Below are positions 7,224 through 14,574 of a DNA stretch of 30,626 bases, one piece after another. The translations under genes were made by a program, and so were the position numbers. Below the pieces are notes generated by a model. That model saw only the letters and a program-made list of their open reading frames with translations, was not told the origin of the DNA and did no database searches. The DNA is from a virus, in IMG/VR virus record IMGVR_UViG_3300020159_003101, positions 1-30,626 of that record, one strand, 5' to 3'. Within the stretch, counting starts at the first letter, position 1. Each line of letters starts with the position of its first letter.

Positions 7224-7827
7224 TTTTCAGGAAATTCTAGAAAAATTAAAAGAGTATGAAAAATTGTTATCTACAGATGAAGATGATGATACAATTGATG
7301 AAACATTAGCACAACAAATTAATTTAACATTAGACGAGTTAAATAACGAAGTTTATAATGCACAAAAAGAAGAATACTCAAAACTTTCAGTTAAGTATGT
7401 AAACAAATCAACTAATGATGATCCAAAATTTGCATACGAGGGAGATAGTGGATTTGATCTCAGAGCAGATATTTCTGAAACAATTATATTAAACCCATTA
7501 AAAAGAGTTTTAGTCCCAACCGGTCTTTATTTTCAATTAGAAAAGGGTACTGAAATACAAGTTAGACCCAGAAGTGGTTTAGCTGTTAAAAATGGTATTA
7601 CCGTTTTAAATAGCCCAGGAACCGTTGATAGCCATTATAGGGGTGAAATTAAGGTTCCGTTAATTAATCTTGGGGAAGAGCCATTTACCATACAAAAGGG
7701 AGATAGGATCGCCCAAGCGGTGATTATGCCAGTATTTGGTGAGGGTAAGGTGATTTTAGCAAAAACAGAAGGTATTAATGAAACTGCAAGAGGGGAGGCC
7801 GGATTTAATTCTAGTGGGGTTAAGTGA
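7210..7827 (+). CDS. dut: dUTPase with N-terminal extension
   Basis: This 205-residue trimeric-type dUTPase hydrolyses dUTP to dUMP and pyrophosphate, keeping uracil out of phage DNA and supplying dUMP for thymidylate. All five motifs are visible: motif 1 GDSGFDLRA (79-86), motif 2 RPRSGLA (119-125), motif 3 GTVDSHYRGE (137-146) with catalytic Asp140, motif 4 GDRIAQAVI, and motif 5 ARGEAGFNSSG near the C-terminus, where Asn replaces the usual Gly after Phe. The core enzyme is about 145 residues. The first 55 or so residues are an acidic, helical extension not needed for catalysis. The ATG at 7210 lies inside the end of the HD-like gene. Confidence 0.93.
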   Translation: MEQGNFQEILEKLKEYEKLLSTDEDDDTIDETLAQQINLTLDELNNEVYNAQKEEYSKLSVKYVNKSTNDDPKFAYEGDSGFDLRADISETIILNPLKRVLVPTGLYFQLEKGTEIQVRPRSGLAVKNGITVLNSPGTVDSHYRGEIKVPLINLGEEPFTIQKGDRIAQAVIMPVFGEGKVILAKTEGINETARGEAGFNSSGVK

Positions 7828-7835
7828 TATTTATA
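7828..7835 (+). promoter_or_regulatory. TATTTATA element upstream of phoH
   Basis: TATTTATA, directly after the dUTPase stop and 31 bases before the TTG start of the PhoH-like gene. Same word and orientation as the elements before capsid genes. Confidence 0.4.
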
Positions 7836-7866
7836 GGTAATAAAAAATTATTAAAAACAACATACT

Positions 7867-8595
7867 TTGGCATTAAAACCTAAAACAGGAAGAAACTACC
7901 CCTTAGTTGCGGTAGAAGAAAAGAAAATACCACATAAGCAGAGAATCAGAGAGATTATCAAAAAACCAAAGGAAAAATTTCTAACAAAAAATCAAGAAAT
8001 ATACTGGAATATCTTAGGAGAAAATCAAATAACACTATGTTTTGGACCAGCTGGTGTTGGTAAATCATACATAGCTATGAAAAGAGCGGTAGATTTATTG
8101 CATGATGATGATAATAAATTTGAAAAAATAATCATAGTTAGACCGGCTGTTGAGGCTGAAGAAAAACTTGGTTCTTTACCTGGTGGATTAGAAGAAAAAT
8201 TAGATCCGTACATTTATCCTTCATATTACTTATTAAATAAAATTATAGGTAAAGAAGCTAGAGAGCAATTAAAAGATGAGGGGTATATTGAAGTTGCAGC
8301 ATTAGCATACATGAGAGGATGGAATGTTGATAACACAATATTAGTTTTTGAAGAAGCACAAAACGCAACACCATCTCAAATTAAATTATTATTAACCAGA
8401 ATTGGATTCAACTCCAAGTTTTTCCTATCTGGTGATTTAGAACAATCTGACAAATATAAAGATAAAACCAAATCCGGATTATATGATGCTAAGAAAAGAT
8501 TAGATGGTGTTAAAGGAATTGGAATTTTTGAATTCGGACATCAGGATATTGTTAGAAATCCAATCATTGGTGAAATATTAAACAGATACGAGTAA
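7867..8595 (+). CDS. phoH: PhoH-like ATPase
   Basis: This 242-residue P-loop ATPase belongs to the PhoH family, frequent in T4-like and marine phages and of uncertain biological role, possibly RNA metabolism. Walker A is GPAGVGKS at residues 60-67. Other family motifs are present: RPAVEAEEKLGSLPG, Walker B ILVFEEAQNATPSQIK, and FLSGDLEQSD. The start is a TTG at 7867. An in-frame TAA at 7852-7854 closes the frame just upstream, and the next Met lies beyond Walker A, so no ATG can give an intact protein. No Shine-Dalgarno sequence is seen. The gene stands alone between short gaps. Confidence 0.92.
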   Translation: MALKPKTGRNYPLVAVEEKKIPHKQRIREIIKKPKEKFLTKNQEIYWNILGENQITLCFGPAGVGKSYIAMKRAVDLLHDDDNKFEKIIIVRPAVEAEEKLGSLPGGLEEKLDPYIYPSYYLLNKIIGKEAREQLKDEGYIEVAALAYMRGWNVDNTILVFEEAQNATPSQIKLLLTRIGFNSKFFLSGDLEQSDKYKDKTKSGLYDAKKRLDGVKGIGIFEFGHQDIVRNPIIGEILNRYE

Positions 8596-8638
8596 TAACT
8601 CATTTACTTTATCTAAATTAAGCCCTATCTTTTGAAAT

Positions 8639-9271
8639 ATGAATATCTATATTTCAATCGATGGGGTTTTACGTAATTTTGTAAACAGGTTTCATTATCA
8701 CTATGAAAATGCTTACATAAATGTTGATGAAGAAGAGGCGTCAACAGATACTTTTGAGTATAAAGTTACTGAACCAATAACCAATCTAAATCTTACAGAT
8801 CATTTTGCATTTCAATCAAAAGATCAAAGCAATCACTTCCAGTATATAGAATACCCAATGGAACTATATGGGCATTCGCCAGTTAGCTATGTTAATGTTT
8901 ATAACGAGTTTAATAAATTTGTTTTTGACTATAAAGATCATGACGTTTATTTAATTGGTTTAGACGAGTTCGCTAAAGCAAAACCAGCAACATTTTTCTT
9001 CTTGGCTAGAAGTGGATTCATGCCCAACAATATCAAATTTATTTTAAGTGAAGATATTAGCGAAGAGTGGAATAAAGCAGATGTGTGGATTTCAGACTCT
9101 AAAAGAATTTTAGATTTAAAGCCAGAAAATAAAGAGTTTATTTTATTTGAAACAACTTATAACAATTTCTTTACTTATGAGAAAAAAATCAATAAATTAA
9201 GTGATATTATTATTGATAATCAAAATAATATAATATTCAATAAAGATGAACAAAAATTATTAAATGCATAA
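8639..9271 (+). CDS. HAD-like protein with altered nucleophile
   Basis: This 210-residue protein opens with IYISIDGVLRNF, the position where HAD-fold phosphatases and nucleotidases have DxDG. Here the first (nucleophilic) Asp is Ser, while the second Asp and the GVLR context remain. The middle (DVYLIGLDEFAKAKPATFFFLARSG) and ADVWISDSKRIL look like the later HAD core strands; the latter normally carries acidic metal ligands. The protein is probably related to phage 5'-nucleotidase-like proteins but is unlikely to use the normal phospho-aspartate chemistry. Assignment by motif only. It overlaps the next gene by 8 bases. Confidence 0.55.
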   Translation: MNIYISIDGVLRNFVNRFHYHYENAYINVDEEEASTDTFEYKVTEPITNLNLTDHFAFQSKDQSNHFQYIEYPMELYGHSPVSYVNVYNEFNKFVFDYKDHDVYLIGLDEFAKAKPATFFFLARSGFMPNNIKFILSEDISEEWNKADVWISDSKRILDLKPENKEFILFETTYNNFFTYEKKINKLSDIIIDNQNNIIFNKDEQKLLNA

Positions 9272-9548
9272 ATTTAACGGAAAAGATTATTACATTGATA
9301 TTGACGGTATTGTCGATAAATGTAGAACTGGCGGAACAATAAGTGACGAAGATGGTAAAGACGTTATTGAAATAAACGTTTTTAAGTATGAATTAATAAA
9401 GATGATGTTAGATAGAGTTCTAAACGAATTTGATGACGAGGGAGAAGATGATATGTTATCTTCTTTAAAAGATAGTTCGGGGTCATTATCATTTAATTTA
9501 GCTTTTAACACCCTAATACATAACGGAATAATAAACGAAGAAATATAA
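9264..9548 (+). CDS. Small acidic hypothetical protein
   Basis: This is a 94-residue acidic protein of unknown function. It opens with FNGKDYYIDIDGIVDKC, a short strand-turn-helix; the DIDG string resembles a HAD motif, but the protein is too short for that fold. The rest is helical with a run of acidic residues (NEFDDEGEDD). It overlaps the end of the HAD-like gene by 8 bases and is followed 4 bases later by a glycosyltransferase, so it is likely cotranscribed with both. Confidence 0.6.
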   Translation: MHKFNGKDYYIDIDGIVDKCRTGGTISDEDGKDVIEINVFKYELIKMMLDRVLNEFDDEGEDDMLSSLKDSSGSLSFNLAFNTLIHNGIINEEI

Positions 9549-9552
9549 AAAA

Positions 9553-10623
9553 ATGAGTGAAAAATTAAAAAACATCGAAAAATTAGAAGATGCTCTAACC
9601 AGAATTGAATCTAAAGAAAATGCGATTTATTTTTTGTGTTATGACACTAAAGGTAATCCAAGAGCATCAGTTAAACATATCTATGATATGGCATTATACT
9701 TAAAACAAGCGGGTATGAATTCAAAGATACTTGTTGAGGATTCTAAGTATAGTGGGGTTTCAGCATGGCTCGGAGATTCTTATAATGAAATACCAGTGGT
9801 TTCAATTAAAGAAGATAAAGTAGAAATGAGTATTGATGATATTCTTGTTGTTCCAGAGAGCTACGCAAATGTTTTACAACAATTAGCAAATGTTAGATGT
9901 ACTAAAATTATGTTAATTCAACAAAAAGAATACATGTTTGATACATTATCAATTGGTAGCAGATTTAGCGATTTTGGTTTTGATAAAGTCATTACAACAA
10001 CTGAAGCGGCTAAAAAATACATTCTAGAATATTTTCCAGAATCTTTGGTCTTTATCATTCCGCCGGTTATTGAAGATCACTTTAGTGTACCAACATCACC
10101 AGCAAAACCATTTATTGCTATTAGCTGTAGAGACAGGGTTAAACATAGAAAGTTAATTTCAGAATTTTATTTAAAGTATCCACAATTAAGATGGATCACA
10201 TTTAGAGATATGGTTCAAATGTCAAATGTGGAATTTGCTGAAGGATTAAAAGAATGTTTTGTTTCATTATGGTTAGATGACGATAGTACATTTGGAACCT
10301 TTCCGTTAGAGTCAATGAAGTCTGGTGTACCAATTATTGGTAAAATACCAATGAGTGAACCTGATTGGTTATCTGAAAATGGTATGTGGACATATGATGA
10401 AAGTAAACTTATTGAATTATTAGGGACATATTCTTTAGCTTGGTTAGAGGGTGTTGAAATTAATGAAGAAGTAAAACAAAAAATGCAAGACACATTATTA
10501 CCATACAATAAAGATATCACCAAAAATAACACCATTAACATTTTTGAATCATTCAATTCTAAAAGAAAAGATACGATTTTAAAAGGATTAGAAAAATTAA
10601 AAAAAGAAGAAGAAGCTATATGA
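9553..10623 (+). CDS. GT-B type glycosyltransferase (second)
   Basis: This is a 356-residue GT4-like protein. The N-terminal domain begins after a 22-residue helical lead with AIYFLCYDTKGNPRASVKH, including the Gly-rich loop and the acceptor-binding His region. The interdomain linker runs through PPVIEDHF. The C-terminal domain shows FIAISCRDRVKHRKLI and the donor-binding segment GTFPLESMKSGVPIIG (about residues 250-270), the standard E-x(7)-E area of GT4 enzymes. It overlaps the following GT-A gene by an ATGA junction at 10620-10623, which implies translational coupling and a shared pathway. The acceptor is unknown. Confidence 0.82.
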   Translation: MSEKLKNIEKLEDALTRIESKENAIYFLCYDTKGNPRASVKHIYDMALYLKQAGMNSKILVEDSKYSGVSAWLGDSYNEIPVVSIKEDKVEMSIDDILVVPESYANVLQQLANVRCTKIMLIQQKEYMFDTLSIGSRFSDFGFDKVITTTEAAKKYILEYFPESLVFIIPPVIEDHFSVPTSPAKPFIAISCRDRVKHRKLISEFYLKYPQLRWITFRDMVQMSNVEFAEGLKECFVSLWLDDDSTFGTFPLESMKSGVPIIGKIPMSEPDWLSENGMWTYDESKLIELLGTYSLAWLEGVEINEEVKQKMQDTLLPYNKDITKNNTINIFESFNSKRKDTILKGLEKLKKEEEAI

Positions 10624-11405
10624 AAAATATAACAATAATATTACCGGTACATAAATTAAACGATGATTATAATTTAATGTTACAAAAAGCTGTAGAATCT
10701 GCTAAAGAATTTTACAACGATGTTAAACTAATGATCGTTGCACCAGCAAGTTTAAAAACAAAATTAGACGCCGTTGATTTAGGTAAAAAATTAGAAATTG
10801 AATATAAACTTCACAATAATAATACTGACTTCTGCACACAAGTAAATGAAGGTATTAATAGTTGCGATACTGAGTGGTTCTCAATTTTAGAGATTGATGA
10901 TGAATATCAAAAAATCTGGTTAAAGTCGGTTAATCAATATGTTAACGAAAATCCGGATGTTGATGTTTTTTTACCAATCGTTAAGGATATTGACGAAGAA
11001 GGTAATTTTACAAACTTCACAAATGAATCTGTTTGGGCATATGGGTTTTCTGAAAAACAAGGATTTATTGATAATGAAGTTTTAATTGAATACCAAAGCT
11101 ATCAAATTAGTGGTGGGTTATACAAAACAAAGGTAGTTAAAGAAAATGGTGGCCTTAAAGAAAATATCAAATTAACCTTCGGTTATGAATTTTTATTAAG
11201 ACTTACACATAATGGTGCCAAGGTTATGGTTGTACCTAGAATAGGATATAGACACGTTAATTTAAGAGAAGACTCTTTGTTCTGGTCATATAAGAATGAT
11301 GAGAAAACTAAACTTGTAGAAAACGAAGCTAAATTTTGGGTAGAAACAGCTAAAAAAGAATTTTTCTTTACCAATAAACGAGAAGTCAATTATAATGCAA
11401 TTTAA
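10620..11405 (+). CDS. GT-A (family 2-like) glycosyltransferase
   Basis: This is a 261-residue protein with the GT2 layout. ITIILPVHKLND at the N-terminus is the first strand and loop of the nucleotide-sugar binding domain. EWFSILEIDDEY near residues 85-96 holds the DxD-like metal-binding pair (IDD). A later aromatic/charged segment contains SGGLYKTKVVKENGG, as in acceptor-binding regions. It lacks membrane helices, so it is cytoplasmic. The start overlaps the GT-B gene (ATGA) and its TAA overlaps the ATG of the sigma-factor gene (TAATG). This links glycosylation genes to the late-transcription factor in one transcript. Confidence 0.8.
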   Translation: MKNITIILPVHKLNDDYNLMLQKAVESAKEFYNDVKLMIVAPASLKTKLDAVDLGKKLEIEYKLHNNNTDFCTQVNEGINSCDTEWFSILEIDDEYQKIWLKSVNQYVNENPDVDVFLPIVKDIDEEGNFTNFTNESVWAYGFSEKQGFIDNEVLIEYQSYQISGGLYKTKVVKENGGLKENIKLTFGYEFLLRLTHNGAKVMVVPRIGYRHVNLREDSLFWSYKNDEKTKLVENEAKFWVETAKKEFFFTNKREVNYNAI

Positions 11406-12103
11406 TGCCAAGAAAAAGAACCCAAAAAGTTTATTTTGGGGAGGATCAAGAAAAGGCAGTAGTTAAATACTTAGAAAGTACTGACGATGCGGAAAGGAAT
11501 AAGATATTCAACGAATATTTACGTGAACCCCTAATTATAATGGTCGAATCAATTATTCGACGTTATAAACTATACAGAAAAGACATGGAATTTGAAGAGA
11601 TTCATACTGATACCATGTCTTTTTTAATAACTAAGATCAACAAGTTTGATCACACAAAAAACCACAAAGCCTATTCCTATTTTGGAACCATTTGTAAGAA
11701 CTACTTAATGGGTGCAATCCAAAAAGATACTAAGGAGCAAAATAGGAGTATTTCATATGAGGACATATCTGAAGACATTGAAAGCAGAGTTGAGTTTTCA
11801 TATACAATTGATGAGTATCATATAGATTATACCAATGTTATAATCAATCTAACCAACAAATTGGAAGACTTTATTGAAAAAGAAGATCTAACGGATAATG
11901 AGAAAAAACTAGGCTATGCCCTCTTAGAAATATTTAGCAATTTTGACCAAATATTTCAAATAGGTGATGGTAATAAGTTCAATAAGAATTTAATCCTCCT
12001 GTCTCTAAGAGAGATGACATCATTATCAACAAAAGAAATTAGAATATCCCTTAAAAGATATAAACTTTTATATGACGGTGTTTTAGGTGGATTTTTAGAA
12101 TAA
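11405..12103 (+). CDS. gp55: gp55-like late sigma factor
   Basis: This 232-residue protein is related to T4 gp55, which directs host RNA polymerase to late promoters. Residues 15-60 contain a YLESTDDAERN...LREPLIIMVESIIRRYKLYRK segment typical of phage gp55 relatives. It is followed by INKFDHTKNHKAYSYFGTIC at 73-92 and NYLMGAIQKDTKEQNR (94-109), which matches sigma region 2 (T4: FDETKYKNPHAYITQ...). An acidic segment follows and then a helical C-terminal half. The last residues GVLGGFLE could be a sliding-clamp-binding tail, as in T4 gp55/gp33, but this is speculative. It would recognise the late promoters of the head and tail genes here. TAATG overlap with the glycosyltransferase upstream. 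Confidence 0.8.
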   Translation: MPRKRTQKVYFGEDQEKAVVKYLESTDDAERNKIFNEYLREPLIIMVESIIRRYKLYRKDMEFEEIHTDTMSFLITKINKFDHTKNHKAYSYFGTICKNYLMGAIQKDTKEQNRSISYEDISEDIESRVEFSYTIDEYHIDYTNVIINLTNKLEDFIEKEDLTDNEKKLGYALLEIFSNFDQIFQIGDGNKFNKNLILLSLREMTSLSTKEIRISLKRYKLLYDGVLGGFLE

Positions 12104-12106
12104 ACC

Positions 12107-12114
12107 TATTTATT
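12107..12114 (+). promoter_or_regulatory. TATTTATT element before 12118
   Basis: A one-base variant of the recurring element, 3 bases before the ATG at 12118, in the gap after the sigma-factor gene. This spacing would give a leaderless mRNA if it is a -10 box. Confidence 0.4.
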
Positions 12115-12117
12115 GAT

Positions 12118-12492
12118 ATGAGACCACCTAAGAAAAACTTAGCGATAGATACAGAATCTGCGCTATCATTGATGCAAGAAATCTACCATGACATTGTAGA
12201 GCAAAAAAACACGGCCACACTGATAATGAAAAAGATGCTTTCCTTTATGAAAGAATCTGAAGATATGTCTGTTATTGGCCCAGTAATTAAAGAACAACAA
12301 AAAATACTAAATGAGTGTACAGAAAAGAAAATCTCTTTAGTTAAAATTCAGAACACCCTTATACAAAAGGGTGGTGGATCGTCAGAGAAATTCTCACCAG
12401 GTAAAATGACACTTACCGATGAAGATCGAGAATTACTTGAAAAGTTAGTTGGGGACAACGATAACGACAAAGGTCAAAAATATGAGTTATAA
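12118..12492 (+). CDS. Coiled-coil hypothetical protein
   Basis: This is a 124-residue helical protein of unknown function. Residues 8-90 form two or three predicted helices (SLMQEIYHDIVEQKN, LIMKKMLSFMKESED, IKEQQKILNECTEKK), followed by a Gly/Ser turn and a charged C-terminus ending in an acidic stretch. The TAA overlaps the ATG of the 627-residue protein (TAATG), so the two are probably translated together and may be a chaperone or adaptor pair for tail assembly. The name is not known. Confidence 0.65.
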   Translation: MRPPKKNLAIDTESALSLMQEIYHDIVEQKNTATLIMKKMLSFMKESEDMSVIGPVIKEQQKILNECTEKKISLVKIQNTLIQKGGGSSEKFSPGKMTLTDEDRELLEKLVGDNDNDKGQKYEL

Positions 12493-14375
12493 TGATAGAT
12501 TTAAAAAGTAAACAAAGGGAGATTAAATCCAAGTTTAAAATTATTCAACAAGCCAATGATACAAAAAAGGGTGTTGATGATCTATTGAAGAAGTATGACG
12601 ATACCTTAGAAAATTTACAAGGACAGATTGGTGGTACATTATCGAGTTATGCAGATAAGGCAAAACAGAAATTACCAAATGTTGAAAATATATTTGAAAA
12701 AATTACATCCGATCTACAAAAGATACTTCCCGTTAAACAAAAAGATGGGGAAAGTATGTTAAGAAGAATTACCAGAGAATCTGTCAAAGAAACAACCGAA
12801 GCAGTTAAGCCGATTTTTTTAGATAATGTTAGAAAACTATTCTTTGCTAGTGATAGTGATATGAACTGTGGAACAACAACCGCAATGCCGGTTAGTGGAT
12901 TAACAATCTCACCAAAAGAGTTTGATCTTTTAGATATGTTACAAACAGATCCTCAAACAGGGTTAGGTAAAATAATATATGAAGGAACACAGGCCAATGG
13001 TGATAAAATAAAAATGAATAAAATATTTTATGAAAAGTTTAGTGGTGGTGTCCATATATTTAAGTCAATAGATGAAACTCAGTTATTTTCTTTAGAATGG
13101 GACAGTGCGATTCAGAAATATAAAATAGAAGGACTTCAAGGAGCTGGAACAACCATCGACCAGTTTATTACAAAATATTATGAATCGATTGAGTTTCCAA
13201 AAATTTCAGATGTACTAAAGAATAGTTTTTCAATGTTAATTCCCGCCGGCGGTATTAATGTTACAAATAGTAGCTATGATGTTAACATGAATAAGCTAAC
13301 TAGAGTTATTGATAAAATATGTGCTGTTTGTGCTAAATCAGAAAATACCGGATTAAAACAGAATGCTGTTGATCAGTTTAATGAGGGTGATATAGATTTC
13401 GGTGCATTTTTTAACTTTGATGATGTTGAAGGTATTGACATTGATGATGAAAACTTAAGGTATCAAAAAGTATTGAGATTCACTGATTGTAATAATTTTA
13501 CAATTCCAGTTAACCAAGGTATTGTTGAAGAGTTTGCATTTTTTTCAACAACTAAAACCGATATTACTGATTTATACAATAGTGCATTATCAAAGGTAGC
13601 AAAGGATGCTGCAAGTAAAAATTTATCAATACCATATCCACAATTTGCTGCTAACCTAGATTTTAATGCTTTAAAGAATTTACCTAAGGCGTTAATATCA
13701 TCTATATTTTCAGCAAAAATGTTTTTCCCCATTGTTGTTCTTTGGAAAATAATAAAATCTGGTGCAATCAATGCTATTTCATCAATACAAACAATTATTA
13801 AGAATTTAACTAAAATGGTTTATAATATTATTAAAGATATTTTTAATAAATTTTTAACCGTTTTTTGGACAAAAGTTAAACCTCAATTAGCATTAATTTT
13901 AAAAGATTTAGCTAAAAAAATATTAAAAAATTCTAAAAAAAGATACCTTGTAATATTAACTGCGTTGATTGATATTTTAGCTGCCCTAGTTCCGTTTATT
14001 GGTATTGCTTCATGTGAAGATTTTTATAACGCTATTTTACAATTATTAAATCTATTAAAAGTTGGGATAACGCAAAAAATACCTGGATTATTGTTACAGG
14101 TATCAAAAATGCTTCCAGGATATAGTGAAGATAGAGCAATTATGAATGTTGGGGAATTGTTGGAAGCTAATGGAATCCCCACCGGTGACTTATATGGTCA
14201 AGACAACAATGTTGTTGCATTTTTTTCATCTATAATTAAAGGTCACCAAAAAGAAATGGATCAAAACTCTTTTGTTCAGGTAAGCTTAGATTACGCACAA
14301 ATACCTGTGGCACCATTAGGTGGGGTGGCGATCATACCTCCAGGTTTATTAAAAGCACATGGTAAATTAACATAA
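12492..14375 (+). CDS. Large baseplate/tail-cluster protein with hydrophobic segments
   Basis: This is a 627-residue protein that I cannot assign to a named family. The N-terminal 100 residues are coiled-coil-like. The middle (110-380) is mixed alpha/beta. Around residues 405-425 and 483-510 lie strongly hydrophobic segments (MFFPIVVLWKII and YLVILTALIDILAALVPFIG), separated by amphipathic Lys/Ile helices, as in tail tape-measure or hub proteins that meet the membrane. The C-terminus VAPLGGVAIIPPGLL is Gly/Pro-rich. Its place between a gp55-like gene and a gp5-like OB-fold gene supports a baseplate hub or tail role; this is inference. Confidence 0.6.
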   Translation: MIDLKSKQREIKSKFKIIQQANDTKKGVDDLLKKYDDTLENLQGQIGGTLSSYADKAKQKLPNVENIFEKITSDLQKILPVKQKDGESMLRRITRESVKETTEAVKPIFLDNVRKLFFASDSDMNCGTTTAMPVSGLTISPKEFDLLDMLQTDPQTGLGKIIYEGTQANGDKIKMNKIFYEKFSGGVHIFKSIDETQLFSLEWDSAIQKYKIEGLQGAGTTIDQFITKYYESIEFPKISDVLKNSFSMLIPAGGINVTNSSYDVNMNKLTRVIDKICAVCAKSENTGLKQNAVDQFNEGDIDFGAFFNFDDVEGIDIDDENLRYQKVLRFTDCNNFTIPVNQGIVEEFAFFSTTKTDITDLYNSALSKVAKDAASKNLSIPYPQFAANLDFNALKNLPKALISSIFSAKMFFPIVVLWKIIKSGAINAISSIQTIIKNLTKMVYNIIKDIFNKFLTVFWTKVKPQLALILKDLAKKILKNSKKRYLVILTALIDILAALVPFIGIASCEDFYNAILQLLNLLKVGITQKIPGLLLQVSKMLPGYSEDRAIMNVGELLEANGIPTGDLYGQDNNVVAFFSSIIKGHQKEMDQNSFVQVSLDYAQIPVAPLGGVAIIPPGLLKAHGKLT

Positions 14376-14376
14376 T

Positions 14377-14574
14377 ATGGAATTAAATAAGGTTATAGAA
14401 ATTGGGAATGATGTTATAAACACGGGTAACAAAGATCTTGTTGATGCTAGAGATTTTTTAATTTCTGAATTTGATAAAACAAAAGAAATAATTATTGAAT
14501 TAACAAGACAATTAGAATCAATAGAGGTGTTGTATAATAATATTAACGGTGAACTAAATAAGAGATATAAATGA
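14377..14574 (+). CDS. Small coiled-coil protein
   Basis: This is a 65-residue, almost entirely helical protein (NTGNKDLVDARDFLISEFD, IIIELTRQLESIEVLYN) of unknown function. The start lies 1 base after the stop of the large tail-cluster gene, and the stop overlaps the ATG of the gp5-like gene (ATGA). This tight packing and the uninterrupted frame support a real gene. A small assembly chaperone or subunit for the neighbouring baseplate proteins is a reasonable guess. Confidence 0.65.
   Translation: MELNKVIEIGNDVINTGNKDLVDARDFLISEFDKTKEIIIELTRQLESIEVLYNNINGELNKRYK

Noticed and set aside
9264-9548. HAD enzyme because of a DIDG string
   Set aside because: The protein is only 94 residues and lacks the later HAD motifs.
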